Shown: positions 17,243 to 23,736 of the stretch, piece after piece
How positions within the stretch are numbered: the first letter of the stretch is position 1
Layout: each line of letters starts with the position of its first letter
Origin: an uncultured Erysipelotrichaceae bacterium
Lineage (GTDB): Bacteria; Bacillota_I; Bacilli_A; RF39; UBA660
Assembly (NCBI GenBank): GCA_948444795.1
Contig: CAOJUX010000010.1
Location: 1-39,224, forward strand
Direction: 5' to 3'
DNA: 39,224 bases
Notes under the pieces: generated by a model
Databases searched by the model: none
What the model was told of the DNA's origin: nothing
Seen by the model: only the letters and a program-made list of their open reading frames with translations
Made by a program: the position numbers and the translations under genes

Positions 17243-17255
17243 ATTTTATTATTTT

Positions 17256-17285
17256 GGTGTTTATCATAAACACCATTTTTTTTAT
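17256..17285 (+). terminator. fhs terminator
   Basis: GGTGTTTA (17256-17263), loop TCA, TAAACACC (17267-17274), then a T run. Confidence 0.85.
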
Positions 17286-17287
17286 TG

Positions 17288-17296
17288 CATAAAATA
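17288..17296 (+). promoter_or_regulatory. Candidate sporulation-type -10 upstream of the CotD-like gene
   Basis: CATAAAATA fits CATANNNTA, the -10 of mother-cell sigma factors in Bacillus. AC at 17270-17271 lies 16 bp upstream, as sigma-K promoters require, but this short -35 falls in the fhs terminator. A match this short may be chance. Confidence 0.3.
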
Positions 17297-17317
17297 GACT
17301 AGAAAGGAAATGGTATT

Positions 17318-17629
17318 ATGAATTTTAATCGTTGTGGAGAAAATCCTGCTATGTATGATGGTGCAAATATGCCAGCTAGAGAACCAATGGGGTGTTGTCC
17401 TCAATCAAATGCTTGTGGTTGTCCTGGGGTTATGATGTGTCAACCAATATATGAGTGTCCTCAAGTTCAATGTTGTCATAGAGTAATCAATTATGAAGTG
17501 CCTCATATTATCCCATGTCATACTAAAATGATAAATCATCATGTATATAAACATACTTATCAACCTTGTTATAGTTATTCTGAAGAAGATGAAACTTCTG
17601 AAGTATATGAACCAAGATGCTGTAAATAA
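17318..17629 (+). CDS. CotD-like spore coat protein, Cys/His-rich
   Basis: A 103-residue protein without signal peptide. It has about 15 Cys and several His, in an N-terminal Cys-rich part (GCCPQSNACGCPG...) and a central VPHIIPCHTKMINHHVYKH stretch. The latter closely follows the CotD pattern (VPHIHP-T-NVNHQ-F-H) of Bacillus inner spore coat proteins. An acidic Tyr-rich tail ends in CCK. CotD proteins are structural coat components cross-linked in the mother cell. AAAGGAAATGG precedes the ATG. Upstream CATAAAATA resembles the CATANNNTA -10 of sigma-E/K promoters. Terminators on both sides make it a single-gene unit. No other sporulation gene is in the window, so a spore role is inferred. Confidence 0.75.
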   Translation: MNFNRCGENPAMYDGANMPAREPMGCCPQSNACGCPGVMMCQPIYECPQVQCCHRVINYEVPHIIPCHTKMINHHVYKHTYQPCYSYSEEDETSEVYEPRCCK

Positions 17630-17652
17630 TCTCGATATTTCGAGATTTTTTT
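17629..17652 (+). terminator. Terminator of the CotD-like gene
   Basis: ATCTCGA (17629-17635), loop TATT, TCGAGAT (17640-17646), then a T run to 17652. It overlaps the last base of the stop codon. An extended -10 (TGTTATACT) for the next gene follows directly. Confidence 0.85.
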
Positions 17653-17689
17653 CTTATTTTATGTTATACTTTATTTGAGGATGATAAAT

Positions 17690-18034
17690 ATGTTAGATAT
17701 GAATAAAAAAGGCTATACTTTTCCTGATATTATTATAGTAGCAGTTTTAGTAGGACTTGTTACACTATTTGTTTTTAATAGAGCTAGTTATGCATTTTCT
17801 GATGTTAGTGAAATTGAGAGAGTTGCAGCAGAGACTTTAATAACTAAAGGAGCTACGGAATACGGAAAAAGTATTATAGAAACTTTAAAAAATGAACAAA
17901 ATATATATTTAACTGGTAAAGATTTAAAAGATGCAGGATATTTAGTAGATGATGAAAATAAAATGAGTAATATGAAGGTTGAAATTACTTATAGTGTTAA
18001 TAATAATGAAGTTACTGCTAAATTAGTAAAATAG
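17690..18034 (+). CDS. Second prepilin-like (pseudopilin-like) protein
   Basis: A 114-residue protein: a short leader ending in KKGYTFPDIIIVAVLVGLVT. The G|Y-T-F context and a hydrophobic helix (about 10-30) resemble a class III prepilin start, but Asp replaces the conserved Glu5. A small soluble domain contains LTGKDLKDAGYLVDDENK, a phrase typical of type II/IV pseudopilins (strand-turn with K/D-L-x-D-A-G-Y). Start ATG 17690 follows GAGG with a 9-nt gap. The first prepilin-like gene (12583) has the analogous ITAKELRDIGVF phrase, so the two are paralogous in layout. No pilus assembly genes are near. It has its own promoter and stands alone. Confidence 0.7.
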   Translation: MLDMNKKGYTFPDIIIVAVLVGLVTLFVFNRASYAFSDVSEIERVAAETLITKGATEYGKSIIETLKNEQNIYLTGKDLKDAGYLVDDENKMSNMKVEITYSVNNNEVTAKLVK

Positions 18035-18069
18035 AAAATGTAAATAATTGTCAAAAATAGTCGAATTAC

Positions 18070-18098
18070 TTGTATAGTTTACATTTAATTAGTATTAT
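18070..18098 (+). promoter_or_regulatory. rpoZ promoter within an inverted repeat
   Basis: TTGTAT (18070-18075), 17-bp spacer, TATTAT (18093-18098). A 9-bp inverted repeat AAATGTAAA (18036-18044)/TTTACATTT (18078-18086) ends inside the promoter spacer and may be an operator or the terminator of the upstream gene. Confidence 0.5.
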
Positions 18099-18122
18099 AT
18101 TATTGTAAGGATGTGATTATTT

Positions 18123-18326
18123 ATGTTATACCCATCAATTGATAAATTGCTTAATATTGTTTATTCTAAGTACAAGTTAGTTCATGTTGTCTCTATTAGA
18201 AGTAAGCAAATGGAAAGTAAAAAACATTATCAAATGTTAGAGAATGAATATAAAAATAAAAAAGAACTTGGAAGAGCACTAGAAGAAGTAGAAAAAGGTT
18301 TAATAACAATTAAAGATAGTAAATAA
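18123..18326 (+). CDS. rpoZ: RNA polymerase omega subunit
   Basis: Small subunit that helps assemble RNA polymerase. At 67 residues it matches the Bacillota length. It starts MLYPSIDKLLNIVYSKYKLVHVVSIRSKQM, the family's P-S-I-D-x-L and S-K-Y-x-L-V blocks. It ends with NEYKNKKELGRALEEVEKG, which matches the conserved K-x-(V/L)-G-(K/R)-A-L-E-E-(I/V) core. SD AAGGATGTGATT precedes the ATG. Normally it sits by gmk and coaBC; here it stands alone between a prepilin-like gene and tRNA-Ala. Confidence 0.88.
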   Translation: MLYPSIDKLLNIVYSKYKLVHVVSIRSKQMESKKHYQMLENEYKNKKELGRALEEVEKGLITIKDSK

Positions 18327-18335
18327 TATTTTAGA

Positions 18336-18382
18336 AAACACAATAATTACATTTTTTATAAAAATACTTGATTATTGTGTTT
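18336..18382 (+). terminator. rpoZ terminator
   Basis: AAACACAATAAT (18336-18347) and ATTATTGTGTTT (18371-18382) form a 12-bp stem with a smaller AT hairpin inside. The T run after it is short. Confidence 0.6.
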
Positions 18383-18410
18383 CTATATGATATTATTAAT
18401 TTGTTCTTTT

Positions 18411-18487
18411 GGGGAATTAGCTCAGCTGGCTAGAGCACCACGCTTGCACCGTGGGGGTCAAGGGTTCGAATCCCTTATTCTCCACCA
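18411..18487 (+). tRNA. tRNA-Ala (anticodon TGC)
   Basis: A 77-nt cloverleaf: acceptor GGGGAAT/ATTCTCC with the G3-U70 wobble that marks alanine tRNAs, D arm GCTC/GAGC, anticodon stem CCACG/CGTGG with loop CTTGCAC, T arm AAGGG/CCCTT, and encoded CCA. The GCA codon it reads is common here. Terminator follows. Confidence 0.96.
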
Positions 18488-18498
18488 ATTAGAATTTT

Positions 18499-18523
18499 AC
18501 TCCTGTTTTTAAGGGAGTTTTTT
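18499..18523 (+). terminator. tRNA-Ala terminator
   Basis: ACTCC (18499-18503) pairs with GGAGT (18514-18518), followed by a T run. Confidence 0.7.
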
Positions 18524-18562
18524 ATTTGGTTAAAAAAGGATTAACAAAATGTTATCAAATTG

Positions 18563-18591
18563 TTGCTAGGAAGTTATATTTATGATATTAT
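18563..18591 (+). promoter_or_regulatory. Promoter of the SGNH/acyltransferase operon
   Basis: TTGCTA (18563-18568), 17-bp spacer, TATTAT (18586-18591). The surrounding TATGATATTATGA and the following TCAAG recur at 39079-39099, ahead of a second leader. Confidence 0.65.
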
Positions 18592-18597
18592 GATTAT

Positions 18598-18699
18598 ATC
18601 AAGAATAAAATGAAGAGTGGTACTTAGCATAAATAAAGTTAAGTATTTTCCATAATAGGGTTGCGCTTAATCTTGTTTTTTAGATTTAGTGCATTTTTT
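18598..18699 (+). promoter_or_regulatory. Structured 5' leader with attenuator terminator (riboswitch-like)
   Basis: The leader between the promoter and the SGNH gene folds into hairpin 1: GG (18619) plus TACTTA (18621-18626), pairing with TAAGTA (18640-18645) and CC (18650). A strong terminator follows: GCGCTTAATCT (18663-18673) with AGATTTAGTGC (18682-18692), then a T run. GCTTAA of the terminator can instead pair with TTAAGT of hairpin 1, so the two forms exclude each other. The coding ATG lies 20 nt past the T run. It matches no riboswitch consensus I know; it is not a T-box since the stem I layout is missing. The ligand is unknown. Confidence 0.55.
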
Positions 18700-18718
18700 A
18701 TAGTAAAGAGGTAATATT

Positions 18719-19348
18719 ATGCTAAAAAAAGTATTAATATATGGAGATTCTAATACTTGGGGAGATAATTTTCTAACGGGAAAAAGAATTCCAGATGATA
18801 AGCAATGGGTAAATATTTTAAGAAAAAAATATGATAAAAAAATTTTATTTTTGCAAGAAGGATTGCCTGGAAGATTGGCGGGTAATGAAGAAATTGCAAA
18901 AAAATATAAAAATGGTCAAGACACTTTTATTTCAACATTTAGAACAAATGCTCCAGTGGATATGGTTATTATTTCTTTAGGAACAAATGATCTGCAATTA
19001 AAGTATAATAAAACAAGTGAAGAAGTAATTAATAGTTTGTTATGGTATAAAGAACAATTGGAAGAAAGTTTTAAAGATACAGAAGATAAAGAAAAATATT
19101 TTAATGGGAAAATGCCTAAAATTTTATATATATTACCTATTAATTTTGATTATCAAGTAAATGCCAAAGAAATATTTGACAGAACTTCCGAAAAAAAACG
19201 CCAAGAAATTATTAATTATTTTAAAAAACAAAATATAAATATTATAGCAGATAATCACATGGAATTGTTTGAAGATGGTATTCACTTAAATTATAAAGGG
19301 CATGAGAAAATGGCTAAACTGGTAGAATCGGAGTTAAATTATGAGTAA
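18719..19348 (+). CDS. SGNH/GDSL-family hydrolase
   Basis: A 209-residue esterase/acyl-hydrolase-type protein of the SGNH fold. Block I is GDSNTWG (9-15) with nucleophile S11. The oxyanion Gly lies in GLPGR (about 48-52). Block III is GTND (88-91) with N90, and block V is DGIHLN (186-191) with catalytic D186 and H189. No signal peptide, so it probably acts in the cytoplasm, perhaps on small acyl esters. It is preceded by an attenuated leader and overlaps the acyltransferase gene by 8 nt, suggesting translational coupling. A link to lipid acyl turnover is inferred from this neighbour. Exact substrate unknown. Confidence 0.85.
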   Translation: MLKKVLIYGDSNTWGDNFLTGKRIPDDKQWVNILRKKYDKKILFLQEGLPGRLAGNEEIAKKYKNGQDTFISTFRTNAPVDMVIISLGTNDLQLKYNKTSEEVINSLLWYKEQLEESFKDTEDKEKYFNGKMPKILYILPINFDYQVNAKEIFDRTSEKKRQEIINYFKKQNINIIADNHMELFEDGIHLNYKGHEKMAKLVESELNYE

Positions 19349-20219
19349 ATTAGAAGAACTAGAAAAATTAAGAAAACAATTTAATCTAATAGTTAATGGT
19401 CTAAATAATTATCCAAAAGGCGAAATTAATGTTTTGGTATCAAACCATAATTGTTTAATGGATATTTTTTATTTACCTATGGCAATACCAGAAGAACTAG
19501 TAAGTTTAATTAGTGCTCGTTTAGTGTATAAGAATGAAGATGATCGAAAATATATAGTTAATAAATATTTAAATGCTTTTCCTATAGAAGCTCATGGTGG
19601 CAGGAAGTATACTAAAATGTGTTTAGAACATGCAAGTGAAATTTTACAAAGCGGAAGAAGTGTTAATATATTTCCCGAAGGAGCTTATGTATTAGAAAAT
19701 AATATTTATAAAGGTCATACTGGTGCTAGCAGAATAATATATGATGCTAGAAAAAATATTAGTCAAATTAATTTGGTTCCGGTAAGTATTTCCATTTCAA
19801 AAAAAGAAGATTTGGAGAATTATAAAAACCTTGGGGGGGGGGTAATAGAAATTACAATTTTACCTTCCATTGATTATAAGGAAGCATACTATAACTACAA
19901 TTATGCAAAAAACTATGAAGAAGCAAACGAATTTTTACATATTCCAATTGATATTGCAATGAAAAATATTGCTAATAATTTAAAAATGGCTTATGTGGAT
20001 AATTACATAGAATTAAAACCAAAGGGAAATGTTATGTTTGCAGATGGCTCAGTAGTTGATGTTAATCTTGCTCAACAAAATGAATTTGCTCAAAAATATA
20101 ATTGTGAACTTATGAAAAGAACTAGAGATTATCTAAGCAAAATATTTTGTATTTTAAATAAATTATGTTATATTATACCTATAAGGAGAAATTTATATGA
20201 AATTTGTTATAAAATCTAA
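19341..20219 (+). CDS. PlsC-type acyltransferase with an in-frame G10 tract
   Basis: Glycerolipid acyltransferase family, of which 1-acyl-glycerol-3-phosphate acyltransferase is the best-known member. HX4D is NHNCLMD (H36, D41), FPEG is 111-114, and the VPVSI strand follows near 147. The protein has 292 residues. Ten G at 19833-19842 encode Gly165-167 and the first base of Val168. The frame is open in this copy, but a one-base slip would truncate the last 40% of the protein. After residue 200 there is no clear family match. It overlaps SGNH at its start (8 nt) and the 84-residue gene at its end (23 nt). It has no membrane helix, so it is probably peripheral. The acyl acceptor is not certain. 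Confidence 0.8.
   Translation: MSKLEELEKLRKQFNLIVNGLNNYPKGEINVLVSNHNCLMDIFYLPMAIPEELVSLISARLVYKNEDDRKYIVNKYLNAFPIEAHGGRKYTKMCLEHASEILQSGRSVNIFPEGAYVLENNIYKGHTGASRIIYDARKNISQINLVPVSISISKKEDLENYKNLGGGVIEITILPSIDYKEAYYNYNYAKNYEEANEFLHIPIDIAMKNIANNLKMAYVDNYIELKPKGNVMFADGSVVDVNLAQQNEFAQKYNCELMKRTRDYLSKIFCILNKLCYIIPIRRNLYEICYKI
19833..19842 (+). repeat. Homopolymer G10 inside the acyltransferase gene
   Basis: Ten consecutive G, the same length as the tract at 6753-6762, here in frame. G9 or G11 would shift the frame after residue 165-168. Confidence 0.85.
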
Positions 20220-20451
20220 AAGAAAATTAAAATTTATATCATCATCTTCTAACATATTAAAGCAAAAATATTCTCCTCTTGCCTATGATTTAGGTCCTCG
20301 TGAAGAAGAAGCTACAGAATATCAAAGAGGTGACTATAGTGTTTTAGCATATGACTTTGGCTCCAATATAGCTACTCCTTCAGATTTTAATGATGATGAA
20401 ATGAGTAAAATGTTAGATGAGTATGAAGATAATATAAAACATAAGAGATAA
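20197..20451 (+). CDS. Unknown 84-residue protein with an internal repeat
   Basis: ATG 20197 follows AAGGAG with a good gap, inside the end of the acyltransferase gene. The basic N terminus (KFVIKSKRKLKF) leads to two near-identical phrases, YSPLAYDLG (about 26-34) and YSVLAYDFG (about 48-56), separated by an acidic/polar spacer, and then an acidic helical tail. No family recognised. The repeated phrase looks like a short linear binding motif. A TATATTATA box just upstream may add a promoter. It may be coupled to the acyltransferase above. Confidence 0.6.
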   Translation: MKFVIKSKRKLKFISSSSNILKQKYSPLAYDLGPREEEATEYQRGDYSVLAYDFGSNIATPSDFNDDEMSKMLDEYEDNIKHKR

Positions 20452-20512
20452 TTTGAAATATATACCATTTATATTTCTTTTTTTATTTGATAAAATAATT
20501 TTGGTGGTTTTA

Positions 20513-21397
20513 GTGATTTTAAATGTAAGTGGAAGATGTGATATTGTAGCTTTTTATACCAAATGGTTTATGAATGCTTGGAATAGGGGATATGTTGATG
20601 TTAGAAATCCATTTAATAAAAGATTAGTTAGTAGAATTTATTTTTCTGATGTTGATTTAATAGTGTTTTGTACGAAAAATCCAAGACCAATTATAAAATA
20701 TTTAGATCAAATAGATAAACCTAAGTTATTTCATATAACTTTAACTCCCTATAAAGAAGATATTGAAGTTAATGTAATAAAAAAAACTATTATAGAAGAT
20801 ATTAAAAAAGTATCTAGAATAGTTGGAATAGATAATTTATATATTAGGTATGATCCAATTTTTATAAGTGAACGCTATAATATAGATTACCACAAAAAAG
20901 CTTTTGATAAGCTATGTACTTTACTTGATGGCTATGTAAAACATTTTATTATTTCTTTTTTAGATGATTATAAAAATGTAAGATTTCATAAAGATATCTT
21001 AAAATATAAAAAATTAAGTGCCAAAGATTATGAAATAATTGGTTCGAGTTTTGCTTCGTCTGCTCACCGAATTAATGCAAAAGTTCAAACTTGTTTTGAG
21101 GAGATAACTCTAGAAGAATATGGTTTTATTAAAAATGATTGTATTTCTAAGGAACTTGCTTTTAAATTAACAGGAAAAATTTATCCTAAATGGAAAGCCA
21201 GAAAAGAAGGTAAGTGTAAATGTGCGTGTATGGTAGATATAGGAGCTTATAATACTTGCAAGCATTTATGTGTTTATTGTTATGCAAATTATAATGAAAA
21301 ATTAATAGACAGAAATATAAAAAATCATAATGATAAATCTTCACTTTTAATTGGAAAGATAGAAAGTGATGATATAATAAAGATAAGAAGAAAGTAA
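20513..21397 (+). CDS. DUF1848 family protein with Fe-S-type cysteine cluster
   Basis: At 294 residues it follows the DUF1848 pattern closely. The start MILNVSGRCDIVAFY is followed by WF-x-N-x-x-x-x-G-Y-x-x-VRNPFN, the IVF-x-TKNP block, RYDPI, FISFLD-like IISFLDDY, and a C-terminal DIGAYNTCKHLCVYCYANYN. The CxxxCxxC arrangement of the last block, with further Cys in GKCKCAC, suggests an iron-sulfur site like those of radical-SAM-related proteins. Biochemical function is unknown. Start: GTG 20513 is preceded by TTGGTGG, and the first residue then coincides with the usual family start; the 60-nt upstream extension is rejected. One oddity: the typical SRRTDIP reads SGRCDIV. addB follows after 8 nt. 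Confidence 0.82.
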   Translation: MILNVSGRCDIVAFYTKWFMNAWNRGYVDVRNPFNKRLVSRIYFSDVDLIVFCTKNPRPIIKYLDQIDKPKLFHITLTPYKEDIEVNVIKKTIIEDIKKVSRIVGIDNLYIRYDPIFISERYNIDYHKKAFDKLCTLLDGYVKHFIISFLDDYKNVRFHKDILKYKKLSAKDYEIIGSSFASSAHRINAKVQTCFEEITLEEYGFIKNDCISKELAFKLTGKIYPKWKARKEGKCKCACMVDIGAYNTCKHLCVYCYANYNEKLIDRNIKNHNDKSSLLIGKIESDDIIKIRRK

Positions 21398-21405
21398 GTG
21401 ATTTA

Positions 21406-23736
21406 ATGTTTTTAAATAATTGCATAGTTTTAACTAGTGAAAATATAAAAAAACAAATTTTATTAAATAGGGATGAACTAGTTAATGTTAAGATTTATAG
21501 TATAAATGAATTTAAAAATCTATATTATAAAAGTACTACTAAAACTCTCAGTTATATAAAAAACAAATATAGTGTAACACTTGAAATTGCTAAAATTTAT
21601 TTAGATAATTTATTTTATATTGTTGATAAAAAATATAATAATGAAAAACTTGATTTTTTAGTAAAGTTAAAAAAAGATTTAATAAAAAATAATTATTTAA
21701 AACTTAATCAAAATTTTATAAATTTTTTAACAGGTAAAAAAATTTATTTTTATAATTTGAAATATGAAAAAGATATAGAAAAATTAAAAAACTTACTTAA
21801 TAAAATAAGTAGTGTATCTATTTTGAATGATAATATTAATAATTTTAATCATAAAATTTATAGTTTTGATGAGGTAAATATTGAAGTTGCATATGTTGCG
21901 GAAGAAATTTGTAAACTTGTAAAAAGAAAGATAAATTTAAATAATATTTATTTAGTCAATTTAGATGATGATTATAGAGAAGTTATTAAAAATATATTTC
22001 CTATGTTTAATTTACCATTTTCTTTAAATGATAAAGATACTCTTTATAATACTAACTTAGCTATTGAGTTTTTAAATCATTTTGATTTAGGAGTAGAAAA
22101 AGCTTTGGAATATATAAGCAACTTAGTTAAGAGTAAAGAAGATGAAGCAATATATAATTTAATAGTTGATATTATTAATAAATATATTGATTTAGATGAA
22201 GATTTATATGATATGATTAAATATACTTTTAAAAAGACAAAAATTAAAGGTATTTCTTATAAAGAGTGTATTAAAGAAACTTCGGTTTTTAATAAATTTT
22301 TAGAAGAAGATTATGTTTTTATGTTAAATTTTAGTAATAATACTCCAAGAATATATAAAGATGAGGATTATTTATCAAATATAGAATTAAAAATACTTGG
22401 ACTAAATACAACTGATATTTTAAATAAACAGGAAAAGCTTAAATATATTGATGCTATAAAAAATATTTATAATTTGATTTTGACAAACAGCATTTTAGAT
22501 GAAACAAATAAAATTTCTATATTAAATGATACTTTAGATTATGAGGTTATTAAAAAAGAAGAATTTATTTCTTTATATTCTGATTTATATAATAAAATGG
22601 AACTTGCTAAAGAACTTGATTTATTTTATAAATTTAAAACAATATATAAAAATTTAATAGCTTTATATAATCATTATCAAGATGCTGATTATAAAAATTA
22701 TGATCATAGTTTTAAAGGGATTAATAAAGATGATTTAAAACAATATTTGAATAATTCATTAACTTTATCTTATAGTAGTTTAGATAAATATTATCGTTGT
22801 CCTTTTTCTTTTTATATTAATAATATTTTAAAACTTGATAAATATGAAGATACTTTCTATCAAGTAGTTGGTAGAATATTTCATTATTGTTTAGAAAAAT
22901 ATGATTTACCTTTTTTGGAAGTTTTTGAAAAAGCTAAGAATAGAGAAAGTTACGATTTTAATAAAAGAGAGGAATTTTTTTTAGAACTTTTAAAAGAAGA
23001 GTTAAGATTTGTTATAAATTCTATAAAAAGTCAAAATACTTATTCTACTTTAGATAAAGAATTACATGAACAGAAGATTTGTGTTGTTTTAAATAAAGAA
23101 ATTAAAGTTAATTTTGTAGGAATTATTGATAAGATTAAATTTAAAGAAGAAGATAATAAAACTTATGTTGCAATAATTGATTATAAAACTGGATTGCCCA
23201 ATATTAGTTTATCTTTAATAAAATATGGACTTGGAATGCAATTACCTATTTATCTTTATTTAATAAAAAATTATGAAAAATTAAAAAATTCTTGTATAGT
23301 AGGGTTATATTTGCAAAAAGTAGTTAATGAGAAAGTTGCTCCAGGAATTAATGATTATTGTGAGGAAAAACGTAAAAATTTATTATTACAAGGATATTCT
23401 AATAGTGATATAAAAGTGTTGGAAAAGTTTGATAATACTTTTATAAATAGTAAACTAATTAAAGGAATGAAATTAAAAAAAGATAATAATTTTTATAGTT
23501 ATAGTAAAGTTTTAAGTGATGAGCATTTTGATTATATATATAATATTACTCTTGATAATATAAATAAAGGAATTGATAATATATTAAATGGAGAATTTAA
23601 AATTGAGCCTAAAAGAATTAATAAAGAAAATTATGGATGTAGTTTTTGTAAATTTCGAGATATATGTTTTTGCAAAGAAAGTGATATTAAAGATTTAAAA
23701 GAATTAAAATTAGAAGATATATTGGAGGGTTTATAA
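21406..23736 (+). CDS. addB: AddB/RexB helicase-nuclease subunit, short form
   Basis: Partner of AddA in double-strand-break end resection. At 776 residues it is well below the usual 1100-1160. The N-terminal part has no Walker A GxxGxGKT, so like lactobacillar RexB it is not expected to hydrolyse ATP. The C-terminal nuclease domain has G-I-I-D-K-I-K and VAIIDYKTG (about 570-600) with catalytic Asp/Asp/Lys. The four-cysteine iron-sulfur staple is complete: one Cys in YYRCPFSFY (about 465) and CSFCKFRDIC near the C terminus. Overlaps addA by one base (TAATG), hence coupled. Identity rests on the nuclease, Cys staple and neighbour; the N-terminal half is poorly conserved. Confidence 0.87.
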   Translation: MFLNNCIVLTSENIKKQILLNRDELVNVKIYSINEFKNLYYKSTTKTLSYIKNKYSVTLEIAKIYLDNLFYIVDKKYNNEKLDFLVKLKKDLIKNNYLKLNQNFINFLTGKKIYFYNLKYEKDIEKLKNLLNKISSVSILNDNINNFNHKIYSFDEVNIEVAYVAEEICKLVKRKINLNNIYLVNLDDDYREVIKNIFPMFNLPFSLNDKDTLYNTNLAIEFLNHFDLGVEKALEYISNLVKSKEDEAIYNLIVDIINKYIDLDEDLYDMIKYTFKKTKIKGISYKECIKETSVFNKFLEEDYVFMLNFSNNTPRIYKDEDYLSNIELKILGLNTTDILNKQEKLKYIDAIKNIYNLILTNSILDETNKISILNDTLDYEVIKKEEFISLYSDLYNKMELAKELDLFYKFKTIYKNLIALYNHYQDADYKNYDHSFKGINKDDLKQYLNNSLTLSYSSLDKYYRCPFSFYINNILKLDKYEDTFYQVVGRIFHYCLEKYDLPFLEVFEKAKNRESYDFNKREEFFLELLKEELRFVINSIKSQNTYSTLDKELHEQKICVVLNKEIKVNFVGIIDKIKFKEEDNKTYVAIIDYKTGLPNISLSLIKYGLGMQLPIYLYLIKNYEKLKNSCIVGLYLQKVVNEKVAPGINDYCEEKRKNLLLQGYSNSDIKVLEKFDNTFINSKLIKGMKLKKDNNFYSYSKVLSDEHFDYIYNITLDNINKGIDNILNGEFKIEPKRINKENYGCSFCKFRDICFCKESDIKDLKELKLEDILEGL

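Noticed and set aside
18598-18699. T-box leader because of the GTGGTACT stretch
   Set aside because: No stem I or specifier loop, only about 100 nt long, and the downstream genes are not aminoacyl-tRNA synthetases or amino acid genes.
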